A stretch of 64,000 nt of DNA from Paenibacillus gallinarum (GCF_014836635.1 NZ_JACSQL010000001.1:620001-684000), one strand, 5' to 3'. Shown: positions 1 through 9,067, counted from the first letter of the stretch. Notes: generated by a model not told the origin, from the letters alone. A program made the numbers and translations.

Positions 1-694
1 CAACTTTTTTTCCTTGCTCATTATTGATCGTTGTATTTGCTGAGAAGGTGAACGCAGCAGGAACAATTAGACCAGCTACAAAACCATGAAAAATACGTAC
101 AATGATCAAAAATGTAGGTGATTCGACGAAATAATATAGCAGCAACGTACTGCTTGTTAATAGCAAACCGGCCATAAGTAACTTGAAAGGTCCGATCTTA
201 TCGGTCAGAATACCAGATAAAACATTGCCCACCGTATTGGTTAATGAATACAGTCCTACCACAAAGCCTACAATAAATGTGCTTGCCCCAACGGAAGCTG
301 CAAATGTACTCATAACGGGCAGTTGTGCAAATAAATCGATAAAAGAAAAGAAGACAATACTATATACAATCAGGGCAGGATTAAAAGGCTTCATCTCATA
401 TTTGGTTAGAGCTTTTTTCAGCTTAAAATCCAATACAAAATTACCGAACGGGATAAAAGCGGCAATAAAGGCTACAGCTGACCACCAAATGCTCCAATCG
501 ACCCGAATAGCAGCATAAAGGATCGCAAGAGCATATAAGCAGAAGATTGCACCGTGAATACTACCCATGATCGAGACCGCTGCATCGATGCCGCCGATAT
601 ACTTCATTGGCATAGCGATACATAACAAAAATAAAAATGAAAAACCATCTAATAGGCCTGTAATACGTAAAAAATTAATTGGATGTGTACGCAA
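1..694 (-). CDS. DUF3817-MFS fusion transporter, partial
   Basis: This reading frame is open from a TTG at 694 down to the window edge, so its C-terminal part is missing. A TTAGGAG ribosome binding site sits 8 bases before the TTG. The first ~95 residues look like the small integral membrane family DUF3817 (B. subtilis YdzA type), with segments such as LLDGFSF and AMPMKY. The frame then continues without a stop into the first helices of a major facilitator transporter, including the loop-like stretch GILTDKIGPFK. The protein should be an integral membrane secondary transporter; its substrate cannot be told. YdzA-like proteins are normally stand-alone, so the fusion is unusual. Confidence 0.75.
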   Translation of the reverse strand, partial: MRTHPINFLRITGLLDGFSFLFLLCIAMPMKYIGGIDAAVSIMGSIHGAIFCLYALAILYAAIRVDWSIWWSAVAFIAAFIPFGNFVLDFKLKKALTKYEMKPFNPALIVYSIVFFSFIDLFAQLPVMSTFAASVGASTFIVGFVVGLYSLTNTVGNVLSGILTDKIGPFKLLMAGLLLTSSTLLLYYFVESPTFLIIVRIFHGFVAGLIVPAAFTFSANTTINNEQGKKV

Positions 695-827
695 TTCTTT
701 TACTCCTAATGCAAATTTTGAACATATAAATTCATTCTAACATTCTAATGGACGATAAAAAATGGGATGACAGAGTAAATTATAACGTTATTGTGAAAAC
801 TATCGATTTTATATCAAACTTCAAAGG

Positions 828-856
828 TTGACATCAAAAATTTATTTCTCTATACT
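828..856 (+). promoter_or_regulatory. sigma-A promoter of the tyrS leader
   Basis: A perfect -35 TTGACA (828-833) and a TATACT -10 (851-856) are separated by 17 bases. The predicted transcript would start near 863, just before the T-box stem I. Confidence 0.85.
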
Positions 857-862
857 GTCAAT

Positions 863-1140
863 AATCTTATATATGATATACGTTGAAAGAGCCCAGTAGC
901 AGCTTAGTCCCTGTTCTAGAAAGCCGGGGGTTGATGGAACCCGGTACACACTAAGATCGCGAATTACACTCTGGAGTATCTCGGGTAATGCCGAGCGGAA
1001 GTGGCGAACGATACCTCGCGCAAAAAGCGGCATAAATGGCACACATAGTGTGTGGTGTTCATTTATGCAATCTGGGTGGTACCACGGTTGTTCAATCGTC
1101 CCTATGTCTACAATAGACATAGGGACGATTTTTTTTATTT
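863..1140 (+). promoter_or_regulatory. Tyr-specific T-box riboswitch
   Basis: The untranslated leader of tyrS has the parts of a T-box. Stem I contains a helix of CTTAGT (903-908) with ACTAAG (949-954). Below it an AGTA (895 region) faces GAA (961-963), as in the loop-E motif next to the specifier loop, and AGAG/CTCT closes the stem. The specifier triplet is most likely TAC at 965-967, a tyrosine codon, which fits the downstream gene. The T-box sequence TGGGTGGTACCACGG lies at 1073-1087. A 17-bp perfect terminator (1094-1110 with 1114-1130, loop of 3) followed by a T run ends the element. By family knowledge, uncharged tRNA-Tyr would favour the antiterminator and switch tyrS on. Confidence 0.93.
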
Positions 1141-1194
1141 GCCGTGCTGATCTATCTCTCGTTATAAGAAAACTTATGAACTTGAAGGAGTGTT

Positions 1195-2460
1195 ATGACT
1201 GTGAATATTATTGATGAACTGGAATGGCGTGACGCCATTAATCAACAAACGGATGCGGAAGGTCTTAAAGAATTAACAAATCAAAAATCAATATCGCTCT
1301 ACTGCGGTGTAGATCCAACGGGCGATAGTATGCATATTGGTCACTTGATTCCTTTCATGGTCCTCAAACGATTCCAGCTAGCTGGACATCGTCCGGTTAT
1401 CCTGATCGGTGGGGCTACGGGAACCATTGGTGATCCAAGTGGGCGTCAATCAGAACGTTCACTCCAAACACTTGAAGAAGTACAAGCAAACGTGGATGCA
1501 CTCACTAACCAAATGAAAAAACTGTTCATTACGGAAGGCGATAACCAAATTCGCATGGTTAACAACTATGATTGGACCCATAAGATCAATGTCATCGAAT
1601 TCTTGCGTGACTATGGTAAAAACTTTAGCCTCAATTCCATGCTTGCTAAGGATGTTGTAGCAAGCAGACTCGAAAGTGGTATTTCCTTTACTGAATTCTC
1701 TTACCAAATCCTGCAGTCTCTTGACTTCTTGCATCTGTACCAGAATGAAGATGTTCAGCTACAGATCGGTGGTTCTGACCAATGGGGTAACATTACAAGC
1801 GGTCTAGATTTGATTCGGAAAAAAGAAGGAGCAGAAGCAAAAGCGTTCGGTCTTACGATTCCGCTGATGCTGAAAGCTGATGGTACGAAATTCGGTAAAT
1901 CAGCGGGGGGTTCGATCTGGCTCGATCCGAAGAAAACAACTCCATTTGAGTTCTACCAATTCTGGGCTAACACAGATGATCGTGATGTAGTGAAATACTT
2001 GAAATACTTTACATTCCTCTCCAAAGAGGAAATTGATGAGCTGGCTGAAAAAGTACAGACAGAACCGCATAAACGGGAAGCTCAGAAGAAGCTTGCTGAA
2101 GAAATGACGAGATTTGTACACGGCGAGGAAATGCTTGAGCAAGCGCTTCGTATTACAGCTGCACTCTTTAGCGGAGATATTAAATCCCTTACGGCAGATG
2201 AGATTGAGCAAGGGTTTAAAGAAATGCCGACTTTTGAAGCAACGAATGAGCCAAAAAATATCGTAGACTGGCTTGTTGATCTCGGTATCGAGCCATCTAA
2301 GCGTCAAGCGCGTGAAGATATTACTAAAGGTGCAATTTCGATGAATGGTGAGCGAGTTACTGATGTGAACTTTGAAGTGACAGCAAGCGAAGCCATTGGT
2401 GGTCGGTTTATCATTATCCGTAAAGGTAAGAAAAACTACAGCTTGGTGAAAATGTCTTAG
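1195..2460 (+). CDS. tyrS: tyrosyl-tRNA synthetase
   Basis: Class I aminoacyl-tRNA synthetase that charges tRNA-Tyr with tyrosine in the cytosol. The 421-residue length is normal for bacterial TyrS. The HIGH motif is at residues 47-50 and the KMSKS equivalent reads KFGKS near 232-236. The C-terminal ~65 residues form an S4-type RNA-binding domain. An AAGGAG site lies 4 bases before ATG 1195; GTG 1201 is a possible alternative with better spacing. The gene is preceded by a tyrosine T-box and followed by a strong terminator, so it is a single-gene unit controlled by tRNA charging. Confidence 0.97.
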   Translation: MTVNIIDELEWRDAINQQTDAEGLKELTNQKSISLYCGVDPTGDSMHIGHLIPFMVLKRFQLAGHRPVILIGGATGTIGDPSGRQSERSLQTLEEVQANVDALTNQMKKLFITEGDNQIRMVNNYDWTHKINVIEFLRDYGKNFSLNSMLAKDVVASRLESGISFTEFSYQILQSLDFLHLYQNEDVQLQIGGSDQWGNITSGLDLIRKKEGAEAKAFGLTIPLMLKADGTKFGKSAGGSIWLDPKKTTPFEFYQFWANTDDRDVVKYLKYFTFLSKEEIDELAEKVQTEPHKREAQKKLAEEMTRFVHGEEMLEQALRITAALFSGDIKSLTADEIEQGFKEMPTFEATNEPKNIVDWLVDLGIEPSKRQAREDITKGAISMNGERVTDVNFEVTASEAIGGRFIIIRKGKKNYSLVKMS

Positions 2461-2524
2461 TAGACAATTAGACCTGCAGCGAATAGGAACTGGGTAAGGT
2501 TTTTGCTAATTATCTAAGCAATCG

Positions 2525-2562
2525 AAAACCACGGTACACTTTTACGTGTACCGTGGTTTTTT
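2525..2562 (+). terminator. tyrS terminator
   Basis: A 15-bp perfect stem (2525-2539 with 2546-2560) with a 6-base loop ends in a T run, 65 bases after the tyrS stop. Confidence 0.9.
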
Positions 2563-2700
2563 ACTACCATTTAAATCTATTCTTCCGGGGTCAGCATCAA
2601 TGATCTTAATAAAAACGACAATTATTTATGATTTATATAGCATATCTGAATTTTATATGTTATAATAGACATATTGAAGGTTATCCAAGTAAAACGATAT

Positions 2701-2773
<73 letters not shown>

Positions 2774-2807
2774 TCCTATCTAAAGATGGCGAGTATTCGC
2801 CGTCTCA

Positions 2808-2856
2808 GACTGTAGATATACTAGTTTAAATTACTAGTTTATCTGCAGTCTTTTTT
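2808..2856 (+). terminator. tRNA-Lys terminator
   Basis: A long hairpin (2808-2824 with 2833-2850, nearly perfect) is followed by TTTTTT. Confidence 0.85.
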
Positions 2857-2937
2857 GTTTTTATGTATTTAGGGTAAAGGAAGATAGAGAACGTATTTAT
2901 TTACTTTACAATAAATAAGGATAGGTGGTGTTTTGTC

Positions 2938-4167
2938 ATGACAGTCATAAATGAAAATCAATTTATGGAACTTTCATTCCTTGAAAAGCATATTCTAGAT
3001 ACCGTTGATTTTTATGCTGAGCATGCAGAAGACGAAATCAACGGAGGTTATTTTAACACTTATTTGGATGATGGAACCGTGTCTGATTCCGAGATCAGAC
3101 CGCTCGTAGGAACAGCTCGTTTGATTTACATTTATAGTTCTGCAGCCATTTTAACGGGTTCAGATAAATACCGTGATTTGGCGAAGCGTGGTTTAACCTA
3201 CTTAGAAGAAATACATCGTGATAAAGAATATGGCGGATATTATTGGAAAGTCAAAGGGCGCAGAGTAGAGGATAACAGAAAAATGGCATATGGACATGCT
3301 TTTGCTCTTTTAGCTGCTGCTTCTGCTTATAAGGCAGATATTGCCGAAGCAAAACCAATGATAGAGCATATATACGAGATACTTGACCAGCACTTCTGGC
3401 GTGAGGAAGACGGATTGTATGTGGATGAAATAACGGCGGATTGGTCGCTAACGTCTCCTTATCGCGGACAGAATGCAAACATGCATCTGTGTGAAGCGAT
3501 GATGGCAGCTTTTGAAGCTACAGGGGACGGTAAATATGATGAACGAGCCAGAAAAATTGCACATTCGGTCATGTTCAAATTACTTCCTCAGTCCGGTACA
3601 GAAATGTTATGGGAGCACTACGATGAGAACTGGAAGATTGATTGGGATTATGAAAAAGGGAATACAAAAAATGAATTTCGTCCCTATGGATTTGTGGTTG
3701 GACACTCGATTGAGTGGAGTAAACTGTTGCAACTGCTAGATCGGCATCAGCCCGAAGAGTGGCTGTTTCCAAGGGCGGAAGCTCTTTTCCGACATGCGAC
3801 AAATAAGGGAGTGGATCGAAAATATGGAGGAATTGTATTCGCGATCTCTCCGGATAACAAGTCCGTTATCGATAATGATAAACTGTATTGGGTACAGACA
3901 GAGGCTCTAGGAGCCGCCGCCTTATTTGCAGCGAGAACGGACTCAGAGGAATATAAAGAGTTTTATATTTCCTTATTTGACTACTGCTTTATGCATTTTG
4001 TTGATCATAAACATGGAGGATGGTATGAGCAACTTGATCGCCGGAACGCCTTATATAGTACCTTGAAGAGTCCATCTCCTAAGGCGGATTACCATCCGAT
4101 TACGAATGCGATGACTGCTATGCTCGCTTTTGGAGGCGCAGCGATGAAAACAAAACTAAAAATGTGA
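2938..4167 (+). CDS. AGE-family sugar epimerase/isomerase
   Basis: This 409-residue protein belongs to the N-acylglucosamine 2-epimerase superfamily, alpha/alpha-barrel enzymes that include cellobiose 2-epimerase, mannose isomerase and sulfoquinovose isomerase YihS. Family-like stretches are KMAYGHAFALLA (~118-129), NMHLCEAMMAAFEATGD (~181-197), GHSIEWSKLL and WVQTEALGAA. The length is close to that of the YihS/mannose-isomerase branch. The exact substrate cannot be read from sequence. A GGTGG site precedes ATG 2938. It stands alone between the tRNA-Lys terminator and a convergent gene. Confidence 0.85.
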   Translation: MTVINENQFMELSFLEKHILDTVDFYAEHAEDEINGGYFNTYLDDGTVSDSEIRPLVGTARLIYIYSSAAILTGSDKYRDLAKRGLTYLEEIHRDKEYGGYYWKVKGRRVEDNRKMAYGHAFALLAAASAYKADIAEAKPMIEHIYEILDQHFWREEDGLYVDEITADWSLTSPYRGQNANMHLCEAMMAAFEATGDGKYDERARKIAHSVMFKLLPQSGTEMLWEHYDENWKIDWDYEKGNTKNEFRPYGFVVGHSIEWSKLLQLLDRHQPEEWLFPRAEALFRHATNKGVDRKYGGIVFAISPDNKSVIDNDKLYWVQTEALGAAALFAARTDSEEYKEFYISLFDYCFMHFVDHKHGGWYEQLDRRNALYSTLKSPSPKADYHPITNAMTAMLAFGGAAMKTKLKM

Positions 4168-4188
4168 CCGTAACGTAAAGGATTCAAG

Positions 4189-4548
4189 TTACATCTGTTC
4201 TTCTAGTTTGTCTACGTATAATTTAGCAGATTTCAGATCCATATCTTTTACTTCTCTGAGCTTTTTGATAGCAGCAATTTTTTGACCTTGTTGGACCATG
4301 AATAGGAGCTGTTCATCAAATGCTGTTACATTTATTTTCTGAGATGGCGTGTTAAAAGAGACAGCTTGACCTTGATTCGGATCAGAAACAGGTGAGTAGG
4401 GAGAAGAATCCGCTCGACCTGTTTGATTTCTGATAAGATCAAGTTCAAGCTGAATTTCTTTGATTTGACGTTTTACTTTCATTACGATAAGCAGCAGGAT
4501 ACATGATAAAAAAACCGCAAGTGTGGCAATGAGTTCTGCAGGTTCCAT
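4189..4548 (-). CDS. membrane-anchored protein with L7/L12 C-terminal-like tail
   Basis: A 119-residue protein with one N-terminal transmembrane helix (about residues 5-24), a polar linker, and a C-terminal stretch (about 85-119) that resembles the C-terminal domain of ribosomal protein L7/L12, with KIAAIKKLREVKDMDLKSAK as its core. Proteins of this layout are common in Firmicutes but have no established function. An AAGGA site lies upstream of ATG 4548. It converges on the epimerase gene, with 21 bases between the two stops. Confidence 0.7.
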   Translation of the reverse strand: MEPAELIATLAVFLSCILLLIVMKVKRQIKEIQLELDLIRNQTGRADSSPYSPVSDPNQGQAVSFNTPSQKINVTAFDEQLLFMVQQGQKIAAIKKLREVKDMDLKSAKLYVDKLEEQM

Positions 4549-4645
4549 CTTAAGAATTCTTCCTTTCTTTTATACGATGACTACTAGACAGTGAATCGTA
4601 GGAAATTCCTTTTTATGAAAGTATAACATAGCTGTTAGATGTACA

Positions 4646-5569
4646 TCAGGGAAGAACAGTAGGCTCGACCACAGTTAGCTGATTGACCTCTGTATTCAGA
4701 TTCACAACGGCTCCAATAGGAAGGGCAGTCTTGTAAATACCGTGAGCTGTCGTAACATTAGTCATTAAGGGTTTACCTAACGGTACAATAACATCTTCAA
4801 TGAGTTCTTGATAAGATACACCATAGGCTTCCAGGCAACCTGTACATTCGCCCATAATGATCCCCGCGCACTCTTCCAGTTTACCAGCTAACTGAAGATG
4901 ATTTAAATAGCGGTAAACTGTATTCGTAGGCTCATGCGTCTCTTCTAGTACGAGAATTTTGTTCCTGATATCAATCTCATAAGGGGTACCCAAGGTATCA
5001 ACAAAAGAAGTGAGGTTTCCTCCGACAAGAGGACCTGTCACATTTCCCGGGATGCGGCTTATCATCGGGATACTTGGAGGGTTAGAGATGCGGCGAGTAG
5101 GAGTGGGAATAGAAGTGGCTGTGAAGAACTGTTCAAAGTTGTAAGCAGGGGTCTGGAGATTGAAGTCAATTAACATCAAGCTTTGAAGTGTAATCAGATC
5201 AGCATATTGATAAAGGGCGTTAAGCAGAATGGTAATATCGCTGTATCCTGATATCAGTTTCGGGTTGTTACGTATGATATCAAAATCAAGATAAGGAAGG
5301 ATTCCTGCTACCCCCGTACCTCCTCGAGTGGGAAGAATTAACCTGACCTCTTCATTTTGAAACATCGCCATTAGATCTGCCGCTCGGTCTTCATCCGTAC
5401 CGGCTAGAAAACCATCTTGCTCATATACATGTTCCCCCACAATAGGATTCAGCCCTGTAGATCTCAGAACCGCAATTCGCGCATCAATCGTTGCACGGTT
5501 TAGCGGACTCCCAAGTGTGACGATTCCAACGGTATCTCCTCTACGCAGAATCGGCGGTGCAATAGCCAT
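4646..5569 (-). CDS. S66-family LD-carboxypeptidase
   Basis: Serine peptidase of the LdcA/MccF family (307 residues). LdcA members remove the terminal D-alanine from muropeptide tetrapeptides during cell-wall recycling; MccF members cleave microcin C-like conjugates. Visible motifs are the nucleophile Ser110 in GYSDIT, the acidic residue in LVLEET (Glu209/210) and His276 in TAHGIYKTALPIG, which together match the Ser-Glu-His triad. No signal peptide is apparent, so it should act in the cytosol. It is divergent from a LysR gene. The split between LdcA and MccF roles is not resolved. Confidence 0.88.
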   Translation of the reverse strand: MAIAPPILRRGDTVGIVTLGSPLNRATIDARIAVLRSTGLNPIVGEHVYEQDGFLAGTDEDRAADLMAMFQNEEVRLILPTRGGTGVAGILPYLDFDIIRNNPKLISGYSDITILLNALYQYADLITLQSLMLIDFNLQTPAYNFEQFFTATSIPTPTRRISNPPSIPMISRIPGNVTGPLVGGNLTSFVDTLGTPYEIDIRNKILVLEETHEPTNTVYRYLNHLQLAGKLEECAGIIMGECTGCLEAYGVSYQELIEDVIVPLGKPLMTNVTTAHGIYKTALPIGAVVNLNTEVNQLTVVEPTVLP

Positions 5570-5723
5570 AGATTCTTCACCCCATTTTCAGATAGTTACA
5601 AATCTAAATACTTATTGATTATGTAGATACATAGTGAAACATACCGAAATTTTAACGATAAAAACAAATCTTACTACTGGTATAATAAGGGATAGAAACT
5701 TACAGCTAAGAAAGAGGGATGGT

Positions 5724-6641
5724 ATGGCGACACTTACCCAACTTAAATATGTTATTGAGGTAGCCAATCGAGGTTCGATGAACGAAGCGGCCAAACGACT
5801 TTTTATATCACAACCGAGTTTATCCAAGGCAATTCGAGATCTAGAAGAAGATATCGGCATTACTATTTTCGAACGTACCAATAAAGGAATCTCGCTTTCA
5901 ATGGAAGGCGTAGAATTTATGGGATATGCAAGACAGGTTGCTGAACAAGCAGAACTTCTTGAGAGTCGGTATATGAACGCTAAACCTTCCCCGCAACATT
6001 TTGCCGTATCCACGCAGCACTACGCTTTTGCTGTGAATGCTTTTGTTAAGCTGGTTCAGCAGTACGGGCAGGAGGAATATGAACTTGCACTCAGAGAAAC
6101 CAAGACACATGAAATCATCGAAGATGTGAAGACGCTACGCAGTGAAATTGGGATTCTTTACTTAAATGAATTTAACAGTAAGGTGATGAGTAAATTGCTC
6201 GATGCAGCGAACCTGCATTTTCATAGTTTGTTCACAGCGAAGCCCCACATTTTTATCAGTGCGCAGAATCCGCTGGCAAGGCAATCGAAGGTTACCATTG
6301 ATGATTTAGAAGAATATCCTTATCTGTCATTTGAACAGGGTGAATATAATTCATTTCACTTCTCAGAAGAAATTTTAAGCACGTTATCACATAAAAAAAG
6401 CATTCGAGTAAATGACAGAGCTACATTATTTAATCTTTTAATTGGTCTGAACGGTTATACGATTTCAACTGGGGTTTTGAGTGCGGATCTAAATGGTCAT
6501 GACATTATCCCTGTACCGCTGGATTATCATGAGACGATTAATGTGGGCTGGATCTCTCATAAAAATGCGATGCTTTCAAAGCTTGCAATCGCTTATGTAG
6601 AAGCCTTGCAAGAAGCAACGCAAAAATTTGATATAGTCTAA
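5724..6641 (+). CDS. LysR-family transcriptional regulator
   Basis: A 305-residue LysR regulator. The winged HTH occupies about residues 1-60, with the usual LysR pattern ISQPSLSKAIRDLEEDIG, and an effector-binding periplasmic-binding-like domain follows. ATG 5724 is chosen because AGAGGG lies just upstream and family members begin at this point; the frame is open further upstream to 5634 but without a ribosome site. The next gene, 115 bases downstream on the same strand, is a methionine-synthase-like enzyme, so control of sulfur or methionine metabolism is a reasonable inference. Its own target sites are unknown. Confidence 0.88.
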   Translation: MATLTQLKYVIEVANRGSMNEAAKRLFISQPSLSKAIRDLEEDIGITIFERTNKGISLSMEGVEFMGYARQVAEQAELLESRYMNAKPSPQHFAVSTQHYAFAVNAFVKLVQQYGQEEYELALRETKTHEIIEDVKTLRSEIGILYLNEFNSKVMSKLLDAANLHFHSLFTAKPHIFISAQNPLARQSKVTIDDLEEYPYLSFEQGEYNSFHFSEEILSTLSHKKSIRVNDRATLFNLLIGLNGYTISTGVLSADLNGHDIIPVPLDYHETINVGWISHKNAMLSKLAIAYVEALQEATQKFDIV

Positions 6642-6682
6642 AGTTATAACCAGCTATAGTTTATTGGAGTTACACTATAACT
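6642..6682. promoter_or_regulatory. inverted repeat, candidate LysR operator
   Basis: AGTTATA (6642-6648) is repeated inverted as TATAACT (6676-6682), and inside it ATAGT (6656-6660) pairs with ACTAT (6674-6678). The nested symmetry lies between the LysR gene and the yxjG-like gene, where a LysR box would be expected. Binding is inferred only. Confidence 0.35.
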
Positions 6683-6756
6683 GATCGATCATGGTATCTT
6701 TCTATTACAAACTTATGGAATATCAATTAGATGAGATCGTAAAGGAGATCGATGAT

Positions 6757-7899
6757 ATGAGCCAAATTACAAAAGCAGGTACAGTGAGAAGTGTAACTCC
6801 TTACCGTTATGACATGGTTGGAAGTTTCTTACGCCCAGAAGCATTAAAACAAGCCAGAGCTAAATTTCAAGCAGGAGAAATCTCTGAGGCTGAATTAACA
6901 AAAGTGGAAGATCAGGAAATTATTCGTCTCGTAGAAAAACAAAAAGAAGTAGGCTTAAAGGCTGTTACAGACGGAGAATTCCGCCGTTCTTGGTGGCATC
7001 TTGATTTTATGTGGGGACTAGATGGAGTAGAGAAAGCAAGTGATGTCAAAGGCTATCCATTCCAAGGGGAAACAACAAGAGGAGAAACAGCTCGCTTGGT
7101 TGGTAAAATTGGATTTTCTTCTTCTCATCCATTTGTTTCACATTATCAGTTCTTGAAACAAGCAGCAGGTGATGACGTGGTAGCTCGTCAAACGATTCCA
7201 GCGCCAGCTCAGTTCCTATCTGAACTTTATCGTCCAGAGAATAAAGCTTCTGTAGATGAGTTCTACAGCAGTAAAGAAGAACTCGTACAAGACATTGCTA
7301 AAGCTTATCATGATGCCATTCTTGCCTTTTATGAAGCAGGCTGCCGCAGCATCCAGCTCGATGACTGTACATGGGGAATGCTGTGTGGCAAAAATTATTT
7401 AGAAGCCAAACAGCAAGAAGGCGTTAATGTTGCGGACACGGCGAAGTTGTATGCAAGGGTCAATGAGCTAGCTGTTTCCTCTTTGCCATCTGATCTGGTC
7501 GTTACGACACATGTATGCCGTGGTAACTATCATTCCACATGGGCATCATCAGGCGGATATGAACCCATTGCTGAAACCTTGCTTGGGATTGATAACATTT
7601 CAGGTTACTATCTTGAGTTCGATACGGACCGTGCGGGAGACTTCAAACCTCTTCGTTTCTTAAAAGAAGACCAACAGGTGGTACTTGGTCTATTCTCATC
7701 TAAGATTGGCGAGCTGGAGAGTAAGGAAGAGATTATAAAACGTATTGAAGAAGCAACGGAGTATGTTGATATTAACCGGATTTGCCTTAGTCCTCAGTGC
7801 GGATTTGCTTCGACAGAAGAAGGGAATATTTTGACAGAAGAACAACAATGGAACAAACTTGCTTTTATTAAAGAAATCGCAGAGCAAATCTGGCAATAA
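6757..7899 (+). CDS. MetE C-terminal-like methionine synthase (YxjG/YxjH family)
   Basis: A 380-residue cobalamin-independent methionine-synthase-like protein corresponding to the catalytic C-terminal half of MetE; B. subtilis YxjG and YxjH have this size. The family transfers a methyl group to homocysteine or a related thiol using zinc. Possible zinc-ligand segments are THVCRGN and SPQCGF. ATG 6757 is preceded by AAAGGAG at 6741-6747, which decides against the longer frame starting at 6691. It follows a LysR gene and ends at a terminator. The methyl donor and acceptor in this subfamily are not certain. Confidence 0.85.
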   Translation: MSQITKAGTVRSVTPYRYDMVGSFLRPEALKQARAKFQAGEISEAELTKVEDQEIIRLVEKQKEVGLKAVTDGEFRRSWWHLDFMWGLDGVEKASDVKGYPFQGETTRGETARLVGKIGFSSSHPFVSHYQFLKQAAGDDVVARQTIPAPAQFLSELYRPENKASVDEFYSSKEELVQDIAKAYHDAILAFYEAGCRSIQLDDCTWGMLCGKNYLEAKQQEGVNVADTAKLYARVNELAVSSLPSDLVVTTHVCRGNYHSTWASSGGYEPIAETLLGIDNISGYYLEFDTDRAGDFKPLRFLKEDQQVVLGLFSSKIGELESKEEIIKRIEEATEYVDINRICLSPQCGFASTEEGNILTEEQQWNKLAFIKEIAEQIWQ

Positions 7900-7910
7900 T
7901 CCACATGTAA

Positions 7911-7979
7911 TCATCCCTCTGATGCTACTCGGAAATGAGCTTTCTTAGAAAGCCATTAGCATTTCAGAGGGATTTTTTT
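7911..7979 (+). terminator. terminator after the yxjG-like gene
   Basis: ATCCCTCTG...TGCTA (7913-7927) pairs with TAGCA...CAGAGGGAT (7957-7973), followed by a run of seven T. Confidence 0.85.
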
Positions 7980-7994
7980 GATTCTCGCTTCTAC

Positions 7995-8023
7995 TTGCCA
8001 ATCTCAAAAATTACCATTATAAT
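7995..8023 (+). promoter_or_regulatory. promoter of tRNA-Leu
   Basis: TTGCCA (7995-8000) and TATAAT (8018-8023) are 17 bases apart, 21 bases before the tRNA. Confidence 0.85.
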
Positions 8024-8043
8024 ACAGGAATATGATAGATTAT

Positions 8044-8127
8044 GCGGCCGTGGCGGAATTGGCAGACGCGCACGGTTCAGGTCCGTGTGGGTTCACCCCC
8101 GTGGAGGTTCGAGTCCTCTCGGCCGCA
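8044..8127 (+). tRNA. tRNA-Leu (CAG)
   Basis: An 84-base class II tRNA with an extended variable arm. Acceptor GCGGCCG (8044-8050) pairs with CGGCCGC (8120-8126) and the discriminator is A8127. The anticodon is CAG at 8078-8080, and the T arm reads GAGGTTCGAGTCCTC. CCA is not encoded. It has its own promoter and terminator. Confidence 0.96.
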
Positions 8128-8140
8128 TCTTACTTAAGAA

Positions 8141-8187
8141 AGGTTCGTCACTTTGGCTCTTGCAGCAATAGTGACGAGCCTTTTTTT
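8141..8187 (+). terminator. tRNA-Leu terminator
   Basis: AGGTTCGTCACT (8141-8152) pairs with AGTGACGAGCCT (8170-8181), followed by T7. It also covers the 3' end of the convergent AraC gene. Confidence 0.85.
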
Positions 8188-9067
8188 ATTGTCCATTTTT
8201 CTTTTCCTGCGTTCTTGTTGCTACATTCCGGTAGTCAGTCGGTGACATACCAAACTCTTTGCGAAACTGTTTGGAGAAATATAGAGCATCATTAAAACCA
8301 ACAGATGAGGATACTTGGTCAATGGTCAGATTTCCTACTAGCAATTCTTGAGCTTTCTTTAGCCGGACGTTCATCAAATATTGTTTAGGCGAGTATCCCG
8401 TCTTTGCTCTGAAAGCCTTAGATAAATGCGCTCTATGGTACCCAAGTGTTGAAGCGATATGCTGAATACTGATCTGCTGAGGATATTGGAGAGAGATCCA
8501 GCGTATGGCATGCTCTACTTGGCGGTCAATCATAGTCGGGAGATCTCGCTCAGGGGACCGGATCGAGTCAGCATTAGCTAGACCAAAATGATGAAGAAGC
8601 AGTCGCATCCAGCCAGATGCCTCTAAATTTTCCATCTCCGAATAAGCAGATTGCCGAAAAGAAAGACGGATTCTTCTGAATAACTCATGAGCAGTAGGTA
8701 CATCTGTGGTATGCAGAACAGGTCGCTCTTTCGTTACACCTATTTTTCTTAAATAGGAGGATACGGTAACACCTTGTATTGCCACCCAAGTATAGTGCCA
8801 AGGGTCAGAGGCGTCGGCCTGATAACGAAACAAAATACCCGGAAAGATAAAAAAAGTGTCCCCTTTTTTGCAAGGGTAGGACACTCCATTACACTCAAAG
8901 ATACCTTTTCCATCAAGGACGGTATGTACGAGATAATATTCATGTACAGATGGACCAATTCCATGAGAGGGTTCAGGTCTTCCTTCACCCGAAAATAAAA
9001 CAGCGGGTTCATTCAGATCAGGATTGGGGTTGATGGCTACTTCGAAATGAGTGTGCTCTTGGTACAT
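8186..9067 (-). CDS. AraC-family regulator, probably of melA
   Basis: A 293-residue regulator. The N-terminal part is an AraC-type cupin ligand domain (with HEYYLVHTVLDGKGIF and FFIFPG), and the C-terminal ~100 residues hold two HTH motifs ending in the signature VGFNDALYFSKQFRKEFGMSP. ATG 9067 is chosen because GGGAGG lies just before it, inside what a longer reading from 9082 would translate. It is divergent from the alpha-galactosidase gene, so it likely activates melA in response to a galactoside. The effector is not known. Confidence 0.9.
   Translation of the reverse strand: MYQEHTHFEVAINPNPDLNEPAVLFSGEGRPEPSHGIGPSVHEYYLVHTVLDGKGIFECNGVSYPCKKGDTFFIFPGILFRYQADASDPWHYTWVAIQGVTVSSYLRKIGVTKERPVLHTTDVPTAHELFRRIRLSFRQSAYSEMENLEASGWMRLLLHHFGLANADSIRSPERDLPTMIDRQVEHAIRWISLQYPQQISIQHIASTLGYHRAHLSKAFRAKTGYSPKQYLMNVRLKKAQELLVGNLTIDQVSSSVGFNDALYFSKQFRKEFGMSPTDYRNVATRTQEKKNGQ

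Noticed and set aside
842-1120. A 92-codon minus-strand reading frame
   Set aside because: It lies entirely over the T-box leader, which explains the sequence much better, and has no ribosome site.
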